A DNA stretch of 64,000 nucleotides from Liolophura sinensis (taxonomy: Eukaryota > Mollusca > Polyplacophora > Chitonida > Chitonidae), in assembly GCF_032854445.1 (NCBI RefSeq), contig NC_088295.1, forward strand, positions 93,181,805 through 93,245,804. The letters are read 5' to 3'. The position numbers were made by a program, and so were the translations under genes. The notes under the pieces were generated by a model. The model was given only the letters and a program-made list of their open reading frames with translations. It did not search any database and had not been told where the DNA came from. Shown in pieces: positions 24,685 through 36,400 of the stretch. Numbering within the stretch: the stretch's first letter is position 1; the number at the start of each line of letters is the position of its first letter.

Positions 24685-26010
24685 AACTTTAGGTAGCTGT
24701 AATGTAGGAGACATGGCCGGGTAGTTGAGATGTTGACAACTTAGCACTGGACAGACTTGCTCACCTGTAATATAGCCATTGTGACTTTATGTAGCTGTAA
24801 TATAGCCAGTGTGACTTTAGGTAGCTGTGATGCGGTTCATCTGACTTTGAATACCTATGATGTAGTCAGTATGACTAGGTAGCTGTGGTGTATTCAGCGT
24901 TACTTTAGGTCGCTGTGATATTTTCAGTGTGACTTTAGGTAGTTATGATGTAGTCAGTGTGACTTTCGGTAGCTGTGATGTATTCAGTGTGATCTCAGGT
25001 AGCTGTGATATTCCATGTGACTTTAGACAGCTGTGATGTAGCCAGTGTGACTTTAGGAAGCTGTGATATAGTGAATGTGTCTTCACTGAGTTGTGATATA
25101 GTCAGTCTGACTTTAAGTAGCTGTGACATAGCCAGTGTGACTTTAGACAGCTGTGATGTAGCCAGTGTGACTTTAGGAAGCTGTGATATAGTCAATGTGT
25201 CTTCACTGAGCTGTGATATAGTCAATGTGACTTTAGGTAGCTGTGATATAGTCAATGTGACTGTATGTAGCTGTGATATAGCCAGTGTGACTTTAGGTAG
25301 CTGTGACATAGCCAGTGTGACTTTAGGCAGCTGTGATATAGCCAGTGTGACTTTAGACAGCTGTGATGTAGCCAGTGTGACTTTAGGTAGCTGTGATGCA
25401 GCCAGTGTGACTTTAGACAGTTGTGATGTAGCCAGTGTGACTTTAGGAAGCTGTGATATAGTGAATGTGTCTTCACTGAGCTGTGATATAGTCAGTCTGA
25501 CTTTAGATAGCTGTGACATAGCCAGTGTGACTTTAGACAGCTGTGATGTAGCCAGTGTGACTTTAGGTAGCTGTGATGCAGCCAGTGTGACTTTAGACAG
25601 TTGTGATGTAGCCAGTGTGACTTTAGGAAGCTGTGATATAGTCAATGTGTCTTCACTGAGCTGTGATATATTCAGTTTGACTTTAGGTAGCTGTGATATA
25701 GTCAATGTGACTGTATGTAGCTGTGATATAGCCAGTGTGACTTTAAGTAGCTGTGACATAGCCAGTGTGACTTTATGCAGCTGTGATATATCCAGTGTGA
25801 CTTTAGGTAGCTGTGATATAGCCAGTGTGACTTTAGGTAGGTGTAATATAGCCAGTGTGACTTTAGGTAGCTGTTATGTAGTCAGTGTGACTTTATGTAG
25901 CTGTTATGTAGTCAGTGTGACTTTAGGTAGCTGTAATATAGCCAGTGTGACTTTAGGTAGGTGTAATATAGCCAGTGTGACTTTAGATAGCTGTGTACAA
26001 TGCGACTATG
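24685..26010. repeat. 30-bp minisatellite
   Basis: About 43 copies of a 30-bp unit with tgactttaggtagctgtgat and atagccagtg. Variant blocks with gtgtcttcactgagctgtga recur near 25075, 25195, 25465 and 25645, showing higher-order duplication. The frame (SCDIASVTLG)n on + and its minus counterpart are by-products. Confidence 0.95.
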
Positions 26011-27149
26011 AGGACTTCTACTCCTACATCCCTACCGATATGCATCTGTAACCTATTATTTGGTGTCTTTTGTTTCTTCTTATCCGAGGAATTCAACGGT
26101 GCACATTTCTCCGGTCTCTGGGGTGGATTAAATGAACATGGCTACATGTAGGCCACCGATGGGATCAATGTGTCGATTTCTGCACAGTGGACTCTTGTAT
26201 TTGTCAGCTGTGTATGGCATGTTTATTGTGACCAATAAAGGTGTGAACCAGGGCATATTTTTGTGCATGCCTTTGCCATAAACTTCTTTAGGTAGTTTTC
26301 CGCACGCCTGAGATTTTGTGTGGATAAAGGCTATAGAAATGAGCGTAGGCTACACGACGGCTATGCTTTACAGAGGCGTCGGCGCATATGTTCAGATCCC
26401 AGTGAATACACTATGCTTTTGTACACTGAAAGCAAGGTGCTTTCAATGATGACGAGTTTTGTTACAATAGAAAACTTAGATGTACAAATAAAGACGTGGT
26501 TTATGTGGAATGGGTTTTGCTACTTAATGTTTTGTGTACATCTTTTCGATGTGAAGGAGTACTACATATGCTGCTGTCCGAGTCAACACTCCTATTAAGG
26601 CACAGGATACACTTCATGTCAAAACCAAATTGTGTACCTAATCTGAAATCAGGGAAATATTTTCTTAACATATTTTAAAATTTTTTATTGGTCACATATA
26701 AATGTTTGTCTATAGGTGTATACGTCCATGTCAGAACGATTGAGTCATTGCTTCGTGAGATCAGTGTTTTGTCAAGACACAGACGAGATGGAATGCTGAA
26801 GAAATATTCTCTAAAAAAATTCTACATTGATATATTCGGATAATTCGTGCAAACATACAACAGCTAATGAATAGTGAACGCCTGGGTTTATTGGACTTTT
26901 ATTTGACAAAGGAAAGCCTTCTCCGTGGACCAAGCTCGACCAACGTCAGATTAACGTTGAGTCATATCTTAACGAAAGTTTTGTTGTTTTTTCAGTTAAA
27001 ATATACTAACGGGATGTGTATGAATGAATAGATGTGTCTAATATAGAAAATAGATTTGATAGATATGTATGAGCAGTAATAAAACTTATTACAAAAGAAG
27101 TTGGTAAGAACAGTCAAATGCACGGAATATGTCATTTGGTGGTGTCTAG
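26011..27149. other. Intergenic unique sequence
   Basis: AT-rich, with short frames only (for example 26320-26598 on +) that resemble nothing I know. No repeat or element recognised. Confidence 0.4.
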
Positions 27150-28340
27150 GTATCCCTGCGGTTACCCTACCTCCAGTGCTCTTGTCTGTTTCCCCGTGAT
27201 TCTCTTACCTCCAGTGCTCTTGTCTGTTTCCCCGTGATTCTCTTACCTCCAGTGCTTTTGGGACTTGGGTATCCCCGAGATTCTTCTGCATCCTCTGCTC
27301 GTGGGACTTAGTTTTCCCCGCAATTCCCCTGCCTCTCTCTTAAGACCTGGGTATCCCCAAAATTCCCCAGTTTATCCCCAGGATCCCATCGCCTCTGTTG
27401 TTGGTGGAACCTAGGTATCCCCAAGATTGTCTTTCCTCTGTTGTTGTTGGGACCTAGGAATCCCGAAATTCCCCTGCCTTTATTTTCCTTGGGACCCAGA
27501 TATCCCCAAGATTCCATTATGTTTATTCTTCTTGCTACCTTTTTATCCCCAAGATTCCTTTGTCAGTTGTTCCTGGAACCTAGATATGCCAGAGATTACC
27601 TTGCCTCTGATATTTTTGGGACATAGTTATCCCCAAGATTCCCCTGCCTCTGTTGTTCTTGGAAACCAGGTATCCCCAAGATTCCCTTGTCTCTGATGTT
27701 CTTGAGACCCGGGTATCCCCAAGATTCCCCTGCCTCTGATGTTCTTGGGACTCAGGTGTCCCCAAGGTTTCCCTGCTTATGATGTTCTTGAGACCCGGGT
27801 ATCCCCAAGGTTTCCCTTGCCTCTGATGTTCTTGGAAACCAAGTAACCCCAAGATTCCAGTGACTTTGTTGTTCTTGGGACCCAGGTGTTCCCAAGATTC
27901 CCCTGCCTCTGATGTTTTTGGTAACCAGGTATGCCCAAGATTCCCCTGCCTCTAATGTTCTCGGGACCCAGGAATCCCCAAGAATCTCCTGCCTCTGATG
28001 TCCTTGGGACCCAGGAATCCCCACGAATCTCCTGCGTCTGATGTCCTTGGGATCCAGGAATCCCCAAGAATCCCCTGCCTTTGATGTTCTTGGGAACCAG
28101 GTATCCCCTAGGCTTCCCTTGCCTCTGATGTTCTTGAGACCCAGGTATCCCCACGATTCCCCTTCCTCTGATGTTCTTGGGAACCAGGTATCCCCAAGAT
28201 TCCCTGTCTCTGATGTTCTTGGGATCCAGGTATCCCCAAGATTCCGCTGCCTCTGATGTTCTTGGGAACCAGGTATCCACAAGATTAACCTTCCGCTATT
28301 GTTTTTGGGACCCCGGTATCCCCAAGATTCCCCTCCTTGA
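27150..28340. repeat. 43-bp minisatellite
   Basis: About 27 copies, with cctctgatgttcttgggacc and aggtatccccaagattcc. Open frames on the minus strand (SQEHQRQGNLGDTW) come from the array. Confidence 0.95.
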
Positions 28341-28479
28341 ATGTATTTTTGATATTTCATTAATATCAGTCCAATATCAGTCTTTATCAGTAAGAATTTT
28401 GTTTTATTTATATTTAGGGCTAATACTGTCAAGCCACCCATGCACGTTTTGTAGTTCACTTGACATGGGATTTGGTAAC

Positions 28480-29425
28480 TGCTTCAAATGTGAAATGTGC
28501 AGAGGTATGGTCTGGAAATAGCAGTATGTTAAATGTGAGATGTGCAGAGGTATGGTCTGGAAATAGTAAAATGTTAAATGTGAGATGTACAGAGGTATGG
28601 TCTGGAAATAGTAAAATGTTAAATGTGAGATGTACAGAGGTATGGTCTGGAAATAGTAAAATGTTAAATGTGAGATGTGCAGAGTTATGATGTGGAAGTA
28701 GTGGTATGTTAAATATGAGATGTGCAGAGGTATGGTCTGGAAATAGTAGTATGTTAAATGTGAGATGTGCAGAGGTATGGTCTGAAAATAGTAGTATGTT
28801 AAATGTGAGATGTGCAGAGGTATGGTGTGGAAACAGTAGTATTTTAAATGTGAGATGTGCAGAGGTATGGTCTGGAAATAGTAAAATGTGAGATGTGCAG
28901 TGGTACGGAGTGGAAATAGTAAAGTGTTAAATGTGAGATGTGCAGAGGTATGGTCTGAAAATAGTAGTATGTTAAATGTGAGATGTGCAGAGGTATGGTC
29001 TGGAAATAGTAGTATGTTAAATGTGAGATGTGCAGAGGTATGGTGTGAAAATAGTAGTATGTTAAATGTGAGATGTGCAGAGGTATGGTTTGGAAACAGT
29101 AGTATTTTAAATGTGAGATGTGCAGAGGTATGGTCTGGAAATAGTAAAATGTGAGATGTGCAGTGGTATGGTCTGGAAATAGTAAAGTGTTAAATGTGAA
29201 ATGTGCAGAGGTATGGTCTGAAAATAGTAGTATGGTAAATGTGAGATGTGCAGAGGTATGGTCTGAAAATAGTAGTATGTTAAATGTGAGATGTGCAGTG
29301 GTACGGAGTGGAAATAGTAAAGTGTTAAATGTGAGATGTGCAGAGGTATGGTCTGGAAATAGTAAAATGTTAAATATGAGATGTGCAGAGGTATGGTCTG
29401 GGAATAGTAGGATGTTAAATGATTT
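28480..29425. repeat. 45-bp minisatellite
   Basis: About 21 copies, with gatgtgcagaggtatggtct and gaaatagtagtatgttaaat; some units are shortened (agtaaaatgtgagatg). The 15-codon frame MLNVRCAEVWSGNSS is open through the array on +. Confidence 0.95.
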
Positions 29426-30310
29426 TGTATATTTTATGTACACAATAAACCTCAGGATACCCATTAAATCAGAGATCATTTGGGTGCAGCATATTTTGAT
29501 TGTAGAAAAAGATAAGCATTTCTTGTGTTTAGGGCATAAAAGCTGCCTTTTTTAAAGTAAAGTATCAAGATCTATCTGGTCCTTGCTGTTGATGCGAAAT
29601 CCATCGTTATGTGACTGTTTTAGAAGACTTTGGCGACTGATAGCATCCAAAGCTTTCATACGATCAGGAAATGTTACAAAGCTGTAGCTGTCTGACTGCA
29701 TTTATTCCAGTGAAAATAATCAAACTTGTAAATAAAAATATTTTCAGAAACAATTTTAACGGCCTTGCTGCCGATGGTTATTTTCTTTTTAATGTCTTTG
29801 GCTTTAAGCTTTTTCTTTTTGTACCGTCACCAGTATCAGCTTTATATGTGATTGAAATCATTGAGAGGGTGCAGGCCTTCAAGAAGACGGGCAATACCAA
29901 TGTTGTGAGATCATTCAGCTATTCTTCATGTTTTTCGTATGTTCCTGGTTGTGTTTTTTCATATCTCACGAGGTAAAACATTCTAAATGATTTGTAGAAC
30001 ATCTTCTGCTGTATGGTGACCATCCGTGCATAGCGTTTTTATTCTGCTCCTTGTGTTAAGGTGAGCTGGAACTCTCATGTCCACACAAAGGCGACCACGC
30101 CTTTCAAAGTACCTCAAAGGAGACACCTCAAAGAAGTTTGACGTGCCTTCGCGAAAATAGAATTTTTCCACGCAATTTACAGAAATGTTCTGTTATATAT
30201 ATACGTTCTCCTTATGAATGAAATTTTTCGATATAAAGTAACCTGATAGATGATCCTCTTTCTAGTTCCCTATCGGCCCACACCGCGGATAGTTTGGTAT
30301 CGACGACGAG
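29426..30310. other. Upstream of gene 2
   Basis: Unique sequence. Minus-strand frames at 29983-30171 and decayed Lys/Leu-rich frames at 29680-29850 may be remains of a mobile element, but no domain is identifiable. A TATA-like tatatatata lies near 30195, about 110 bp before the gene 2 start codon. A possible acceptor (tcctctttctag) near 30266 leaves open an upstream non-coding exon. Confidence 0.3.
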
Positions 30311-30428
30311 ATGGAGATGTATAAAATATTAAATATTTTAGCTTTCTTTCTTGTTTTTGCAATGGATTTACATCAGTCGGAGTCAGTTCTTGAGCAGATG
30401 TTCGACGATCTGGAGAATGGTGTAACGC
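30311..30428 (+). CDS. Gene 2 exon 1: signal peptide
   Basis: The ATG at 30311 opens 39 codons beginning MEMYKILNILAFFLVFAM, a hydrophobic secretion signal, then SESVLEQMFDDLENGVT. The donor is gtgagt; phase 1 out. The second Met (codon 3) is an alternative start with the same signal. Confidence 0.7.
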
Positions 30429-33400
30429 GTGAGTAATTCTTTATTGAAGTTACTATTTATTCACTACGCGATGGCCCAGGCTGGCTCAGATAATCCCACC
30501 ACTGCCTTACTATGACTGACGTGCAGGCATCAAGCTCACCCTTCTCTAAGAGGTGAACCACAGCGTTGATTTAGAGATTCCTGTAGAATTAAAGTTCCCA
30601 TCGCTTATCTAAATAACCTTTCCCGACGCAAATGTTAACATCAATCACCCCAGAAATGCACATACCTGTACATGTACCTACATCACAAATTCAAGTTAAA
30701 TGGCGAATATCAGCGATTTTTAAATATCTCATAATGCACATTCTGTCACAAGTCGGGAATGCAAAGTCTATTTAACAGACATTGATGATCCAACTTTAAG
30801 AAAATTTAGTCAAATGTATTTATGGTGTTCATAATTTACCGTGCAATATTTGTAAAACTGTTTATTTACAGTTTTGTCTGAACATATGAGATCAGACCTG
30901 GGTCAGAGATGACGTGTCAGTATCGCATATCGGTCGTTATCGTGCTCTCAATCATTTGCTTAAATCAATTTATTATAATGTTTATTGAGAAAGGCGATAC
31001 TTACCCAAAACATGGTGTGGCCATGTTTATACTGTATCCAAGATCATGACTAAAACAAACAATAGCAATACAAATGCTGCAGTATGGCAGGGGTTTCCAT
31101 GGCAGAAAATAGTCTTTGATTATTATTCCTGAACAACTTCTGTAGCTGTACCGGCACCTAACAAAGGAGTGCATTTATATTTGTGATTAACACTCACAGT
31201 CCCACTTTAAACATATCACATACAGGATTAACTTAGGCGGACACCACAGAGTGACGAAGGGTTGTTCATTGCTCCCCAAAATGTTCATTCACATGAGGGT
31301 GACCAGAAAATGAGGGAACTGAGGAAAACCCGTTCTATCTTGCCTGCTCAGTTTCAGAGAGTTAGGCTTCGGGCTTTTAACAGACATATATTATTATATA
31401 TATAGCAGTATGGTTGGAGGAAACAGGTCACATCGCGGAGGAAACGCACGAACATCCGCAGGTTGCTGGAAGACCTTCCCATGTACGAACAGCGAGGAAG
31501 CTAGCATCAATTGTTACAATTTATCAAAGTATGTCAATTTTCCCCAAATCTCGTCTAGAGCACGTGTCAGTGACGCTTCTGGAATCTCGGAGCCAGGGTG
31601 GCCGGACGAAAAGAGAGACGGGAGGTTGTTTTGACGAGCTGATGACGTTTACGTTCTCAGTTGATGGAGAAAACCTCGAATTGGAACTGTCAGAGAACAC
31701 CAACATGAACATGAACAAAGTGGTTCATGTAGACGATGGAGGGCAGATAAAGGCCATGAACATACCGTCCTTCTTAGTAAGTATACCATGGATCAGCGCC
31801 ATACCAAGAATCGTCATGTATTTTAGCATATCTTATTTGGTCCCCTTTAGATTGAATGATCCCCTTTAGGTTAACTGATCCCCTTTAGGTTGAATGGTCC
31901 CCTTTAGGTTAACTGATCCCCTTTAGGCTGAGCGATCCCCTTTAGGTTGAAAGATCCCCTTTAAGTTGAATGATCCCCTTTAGGCTGAGTGATCCCCTTT
32001 AGGTTGAATGATCATCTTTAGGTTGAATGATCTCCATTATGTTGATTGATCCCTTTTAGGTTGATTGATCCCTTTTAGGTTGATTGATCCCTTTTAGATT
32101 AATTGATCACCTTTAGGTTGATTGATTGACTGGATCTTGTTTTACACAATCACTTTCATGATGGCAGCCAGTTTTATGGGTGGAGGAAACAATAGCCCGA
32201 CTTTAACCACCGATATTGGGTAAGTTACTAATACAGAGATATGCACACCATTCTTGTGGAAGACAGCCTTCATAAAACGATAGATTACACAAACGGGCAA
32301 ACATGTCACTGAACGGTTATTGTCACCTGTGTAAGATACTGGTGGGTTCCAGCATGTGTGTCGTCAGCATATTCAGGTAGACAATATCATACATGGAAAG
32401 TACAGTAAACAGTACGTGTCATCCCGTGTGAAACTGTAATACCGAAGAGATGACATGTGAATAAACCCAGATGTAGGTATCCGTCAAAATAGCATTGTAC
32501 ATTTTTAATGAATTTATTGATTTATTATTAGTATTATTGTATTTGTTTGCTTCTTTGAGTATGTGTTATTACCCCCAAGGTTATTTCACATACATAAAAA
32601 TGATCACGACTTTAGGGGCAGAGAAAACCGGGTAAAACTCGCGTAGATGTATGATCAGCATGATTTGTCCCGAGGATGCCAGGAGATCAGCTATAACAAA
32701 GTGAAGGTCAGGGCCTGTTATATCAACTTACAACGTAATCACATTTTTGCACAAATATGTAGTAACGCATGCTTTGAACTGAATGGGAACCAAAAAGTGA
32801 AGAAAGATAGCGTTTATTGGAAACTAGGATTAATAAGCCATGTTTGATGACCATACTAGTAATGAATTAGAAATCACGGCTGTTCTAGAAAGGATATAGG
32901 GAAGTGACAAGGGATTGGGGATTTTAAATGTTAATAATTCAGACTGTAAAAGTACATACAAAATATCTAATTTACAGGAGACCAAGTGCTTCCAGGACAT
33001 GAAAAACAACGCTGCCATTGGAGTCACTGGCCGTCCTCTGGTGACTGGGGACTGTGAGTACCAGCTGGTGAGTACCTCAAACCTCGGTATTGTTGTCACT
33101 AGGGCGTCCTCTGGTGACTGGGGGCTATGAGTACTAGCTGGTGAGTACCTCAAACCTCGGCATTGGTGTCACTGGCCGTCCTCTGGTGTCTGGGGGCTGT
33201 GAGTACCAGCTGGTGAGTACCTGAAACCTCGGCATTGGTGTCACTGACCGTCCTCTGGTGTCTGCTCCCTGTGAGTACCAGCTGCTGAGTACCTTAGTCT
33301 TCTGCTATTAGTGCCACTGACTGTCCCTGGTGTTTGATGGCTGTGAATATCAGCTGATGATTACCTCAATCTAAGGCCAGTGGTGTGAAAGGCCGTCCTC

Positions 33401-36400
33401 TAAAGTTTGGCGGATGTGAATACCGGGTGGTGAGTACCTCAATATTCGGCCATTGATGTGATTGTCTGTCCTCTAATGTTTGGCCGATGCGAGTGCCGGG
33501 TGGTGAGCCCCTCATTCTGCGGCCATTGACGTGATTGTCTGTCCTCTGGTGCCTGGCGGCCGTGAGTACCAGCTGGTGAGTATCTCAGTCTTCGGCCTTG
33601 GTGTAACTGGTTGTCCCCTGATGTCTGCTTCCTGTGAGTACCAGCTGCTGTCGAGTACACGCGAGCTTTGGTGAAACTGGCCTCTCTCTGGTGCGTTGTG
33701 GCGATGAGTAACAGCTGCTGGGTAACTCAATCGTCGAACTTTGGTGAGGACTGGCCTCTCTCTGGTGCGTTGTGGCAGCTGGTGGATATCTCAGTCTAAG
33801 GCCAATAGTGTGACTGGCTGTCCTCTGATGTCTGGTGGCTGTGTACAAGCTGGTGAGTACCTCAGCCATTGGCCATCGGTGTAAGTGGCCGTCTTTTGGT
33901 GACTGGGGGCTGTGAATACCATCTAGTGAGTGCCACAAACTTTCTGCCATTGATGTGATTGGTCTTTCTGTCGTGTCTGGCGGCTGTGAGTATCAGCTGA
34001 CGAGTACCTCAATCTTATGTACAAGTCCTTTTGTGCTCAAGTGTTGTTAATTGTTTTACAGGAGGGCCACATTTGCGACTGAGAATGGCGGATTTGTGAT
34101 TTACCCAGGCGAAAGGATAAACAGCAATGAGACTTTCTCACATGTAGTTCGTCTAATCAACACTAGTGTGGAGTTCACTGCCGATTTCGTCTTCCCAGGT
34201 GAGGGAGTAAAACTTTATAGCGCTCCTGGACTGTAGAAGAAAAATTCACTGTGCTCCTAGACTCTAGTCTCGCGCAAGCTGTTTGGAACAAACACTGAAG
34301 CTCTGAATGGGACAACGCGATGAAGAACTTAATGCCAATAATAATTTAACGTTGCATAAGATTAGATCATCGTAATGAATGGAATGTAAAAGGTCTTCAT
34401 TTTCATTTTCCAGCACAAACATACAATTGGTATCAATTTTACTTCTCTTCTACGTAGAGAAGTAGAAATGAACAGGTTTACGTTAAAAGGACAAGCAGAT
34501 TCATACTGATCACACTTTTACGTTTATTCTAAACCTCTCACGAGTAAGGGAAGGTAGAGTTGGTTGTAATCGTGGCGAGGGGTGCAGGGTGCACCATACC
34601 GGCTAGGTCAAGCAGAACGATCGACATGATACAAACTGCTATGGTGTACAGGGAAGCCTCACAAACAAGCCGTGTTCTTCCCACTTGTCGCTTCTTTCCT
34701 GTAATACCTTGGTATGAAAACCCACTGCCACTATCGACCCGTTTATTCTGTATTTGGACAGGAAAGAGACGCTCCATTTTACAGTTAAATTAAAACTCGC
34801 TTTATCTGAAAGACAAACATGTAGGTCACCAATACATTTTGCGATGAAATGTCGCTTCAGCCACGAAGACAAAATTTCACATCATTTTAATGGCTTTTGG
34901 TTCACAGTTTGATGGGGCGACAAGGCGACAACACAACATTTTAGTTATAAAATGTCAATTGCCGGAACTGTTTATCCATTCGCATTCAAATAATTGATGC
35001 TAATTACGTGCAATGAAAATTAAGATCGACAATTTTGTTATTTTCTGGACCAGCCAAAATGAGTGAGTGAGTGTAAGTGAGTGAGTGCGAGAGAGTGCTT
35101 GGGGTTTAACGTCATACTTGACAATTCTTCAGTCGTATGACGACGAAGGAGTCCTTAGAGTGCATGTGATGTGCCTCCTTGTTGCAGGACGGATTTCCAC
35201 TGCTCTTACCGAAGGCAAGTAACCCGCCTCGTCAGAGCCATTATACTGATAAAGGTCAACCAGTCCTTTCCACTATCCCCTTAATGCCGAACGCCAAACG
35301 GGAAGTTACAACTTCCTCTTTTAAAGTCTTAAGTGTGACCCGACCCAGGATTGAGCCTGGATTTACTGCCCCTGAATCGAACACACTACCAACTGACCTG
35401 AGCTACCGGAGTCCGGTATGGCCAAGCGAACCAGAGCTGTTTGTTAGCACCGTGCTTAATGTGTGCAATTAATAAGTGCAATGAATGGCTTGGTGGTTGG
35501 GAGAGACTTGATTGTGTGGAATGTTTTTTTTTTTTTTTTTTTTTTTTTTTGATTGGTGTTTTACGCCGTACTCAAGAATATTTCACTTATACGACGGCGG
35601 CCAGCATTATGGTGGGTGGAAACCGGGCAGAGCCCGGAGGAAACCCACGACCATCCGCAGGTTGCTGACAGACCTTCTCACGTACGGCCGGAGAGGAAGC
35701 CAGATGAGCTGGACTTGAACTCACAGCGACCGCATTGGTGAGAGACTCCTGGGTCATTACGCTGCGCTAGCGCTTTAACCGACTGAGCCACGGAGGCCCC
35801 TGTGTGGAATGTAGACAAGTTAGTACCAACGTAGGCATGTATGGATTACTGATAGACACTATAACTGACAAAAAATGTATAACTTCATCTGAAAATACTC
35901 TTATATATTACCTAATTACAGAGACGGATGTTAAGCCTACGAGGGAAAACTGACGACGTATGGAAGCACAACCAATCCCAGCGCTTTCGGAGAGCGGTAA
36001 CTACTTACAGCGTGGAGGTGTTTATGGTGACGGACAGCCTGGTGTATGATTTGTAAGTTTTTCCTCTCATACGTGTATATATTTATATTGCTGTAGGTCT
36101 ACAGCGTGGTGTAAGATTTGTATGTTTTTTTTTTTCGTCAGATACACGTACGTAGGTTTGTTTACAAGGATTTACAGCCTGGTTAATAGTTTGTAAGTTT
36201 CTCCTCTAATACACATTACATAGGTTTGTTTGCAGGGATATGCAGCCTGGTTAATGGCTTGTAAGTTTTTCCTCTGATACACATACATGCATTTACTTGT
36301 GTTTGCGGGGATATGCAGCCTTGTGAATGATTTGTTAATATCTTACGTGATACAACCTGTTGTATGATTTGTATAGCTGTGTTTGCTGGGGATTTGCAGT

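Noticed and set aside
25005-26051. 348-codon frame of SCDIASVTLG repeats
   Set aside because: A 30-bp repeat read in one frame; the minus strand is equally open. No start or splice signals support it.
35441-35741. Small frames in the poly-T/SINE region
   Set aside because: They lie in a tRNA-derived SINE with a poly-A tail and target duplications.
35061-35800. tRNA genes on the minus strand
   Set aside because: The box A and box B words belong to SINE heads. No cloverleaf with anticodon arm and acceptor stem could be completed.
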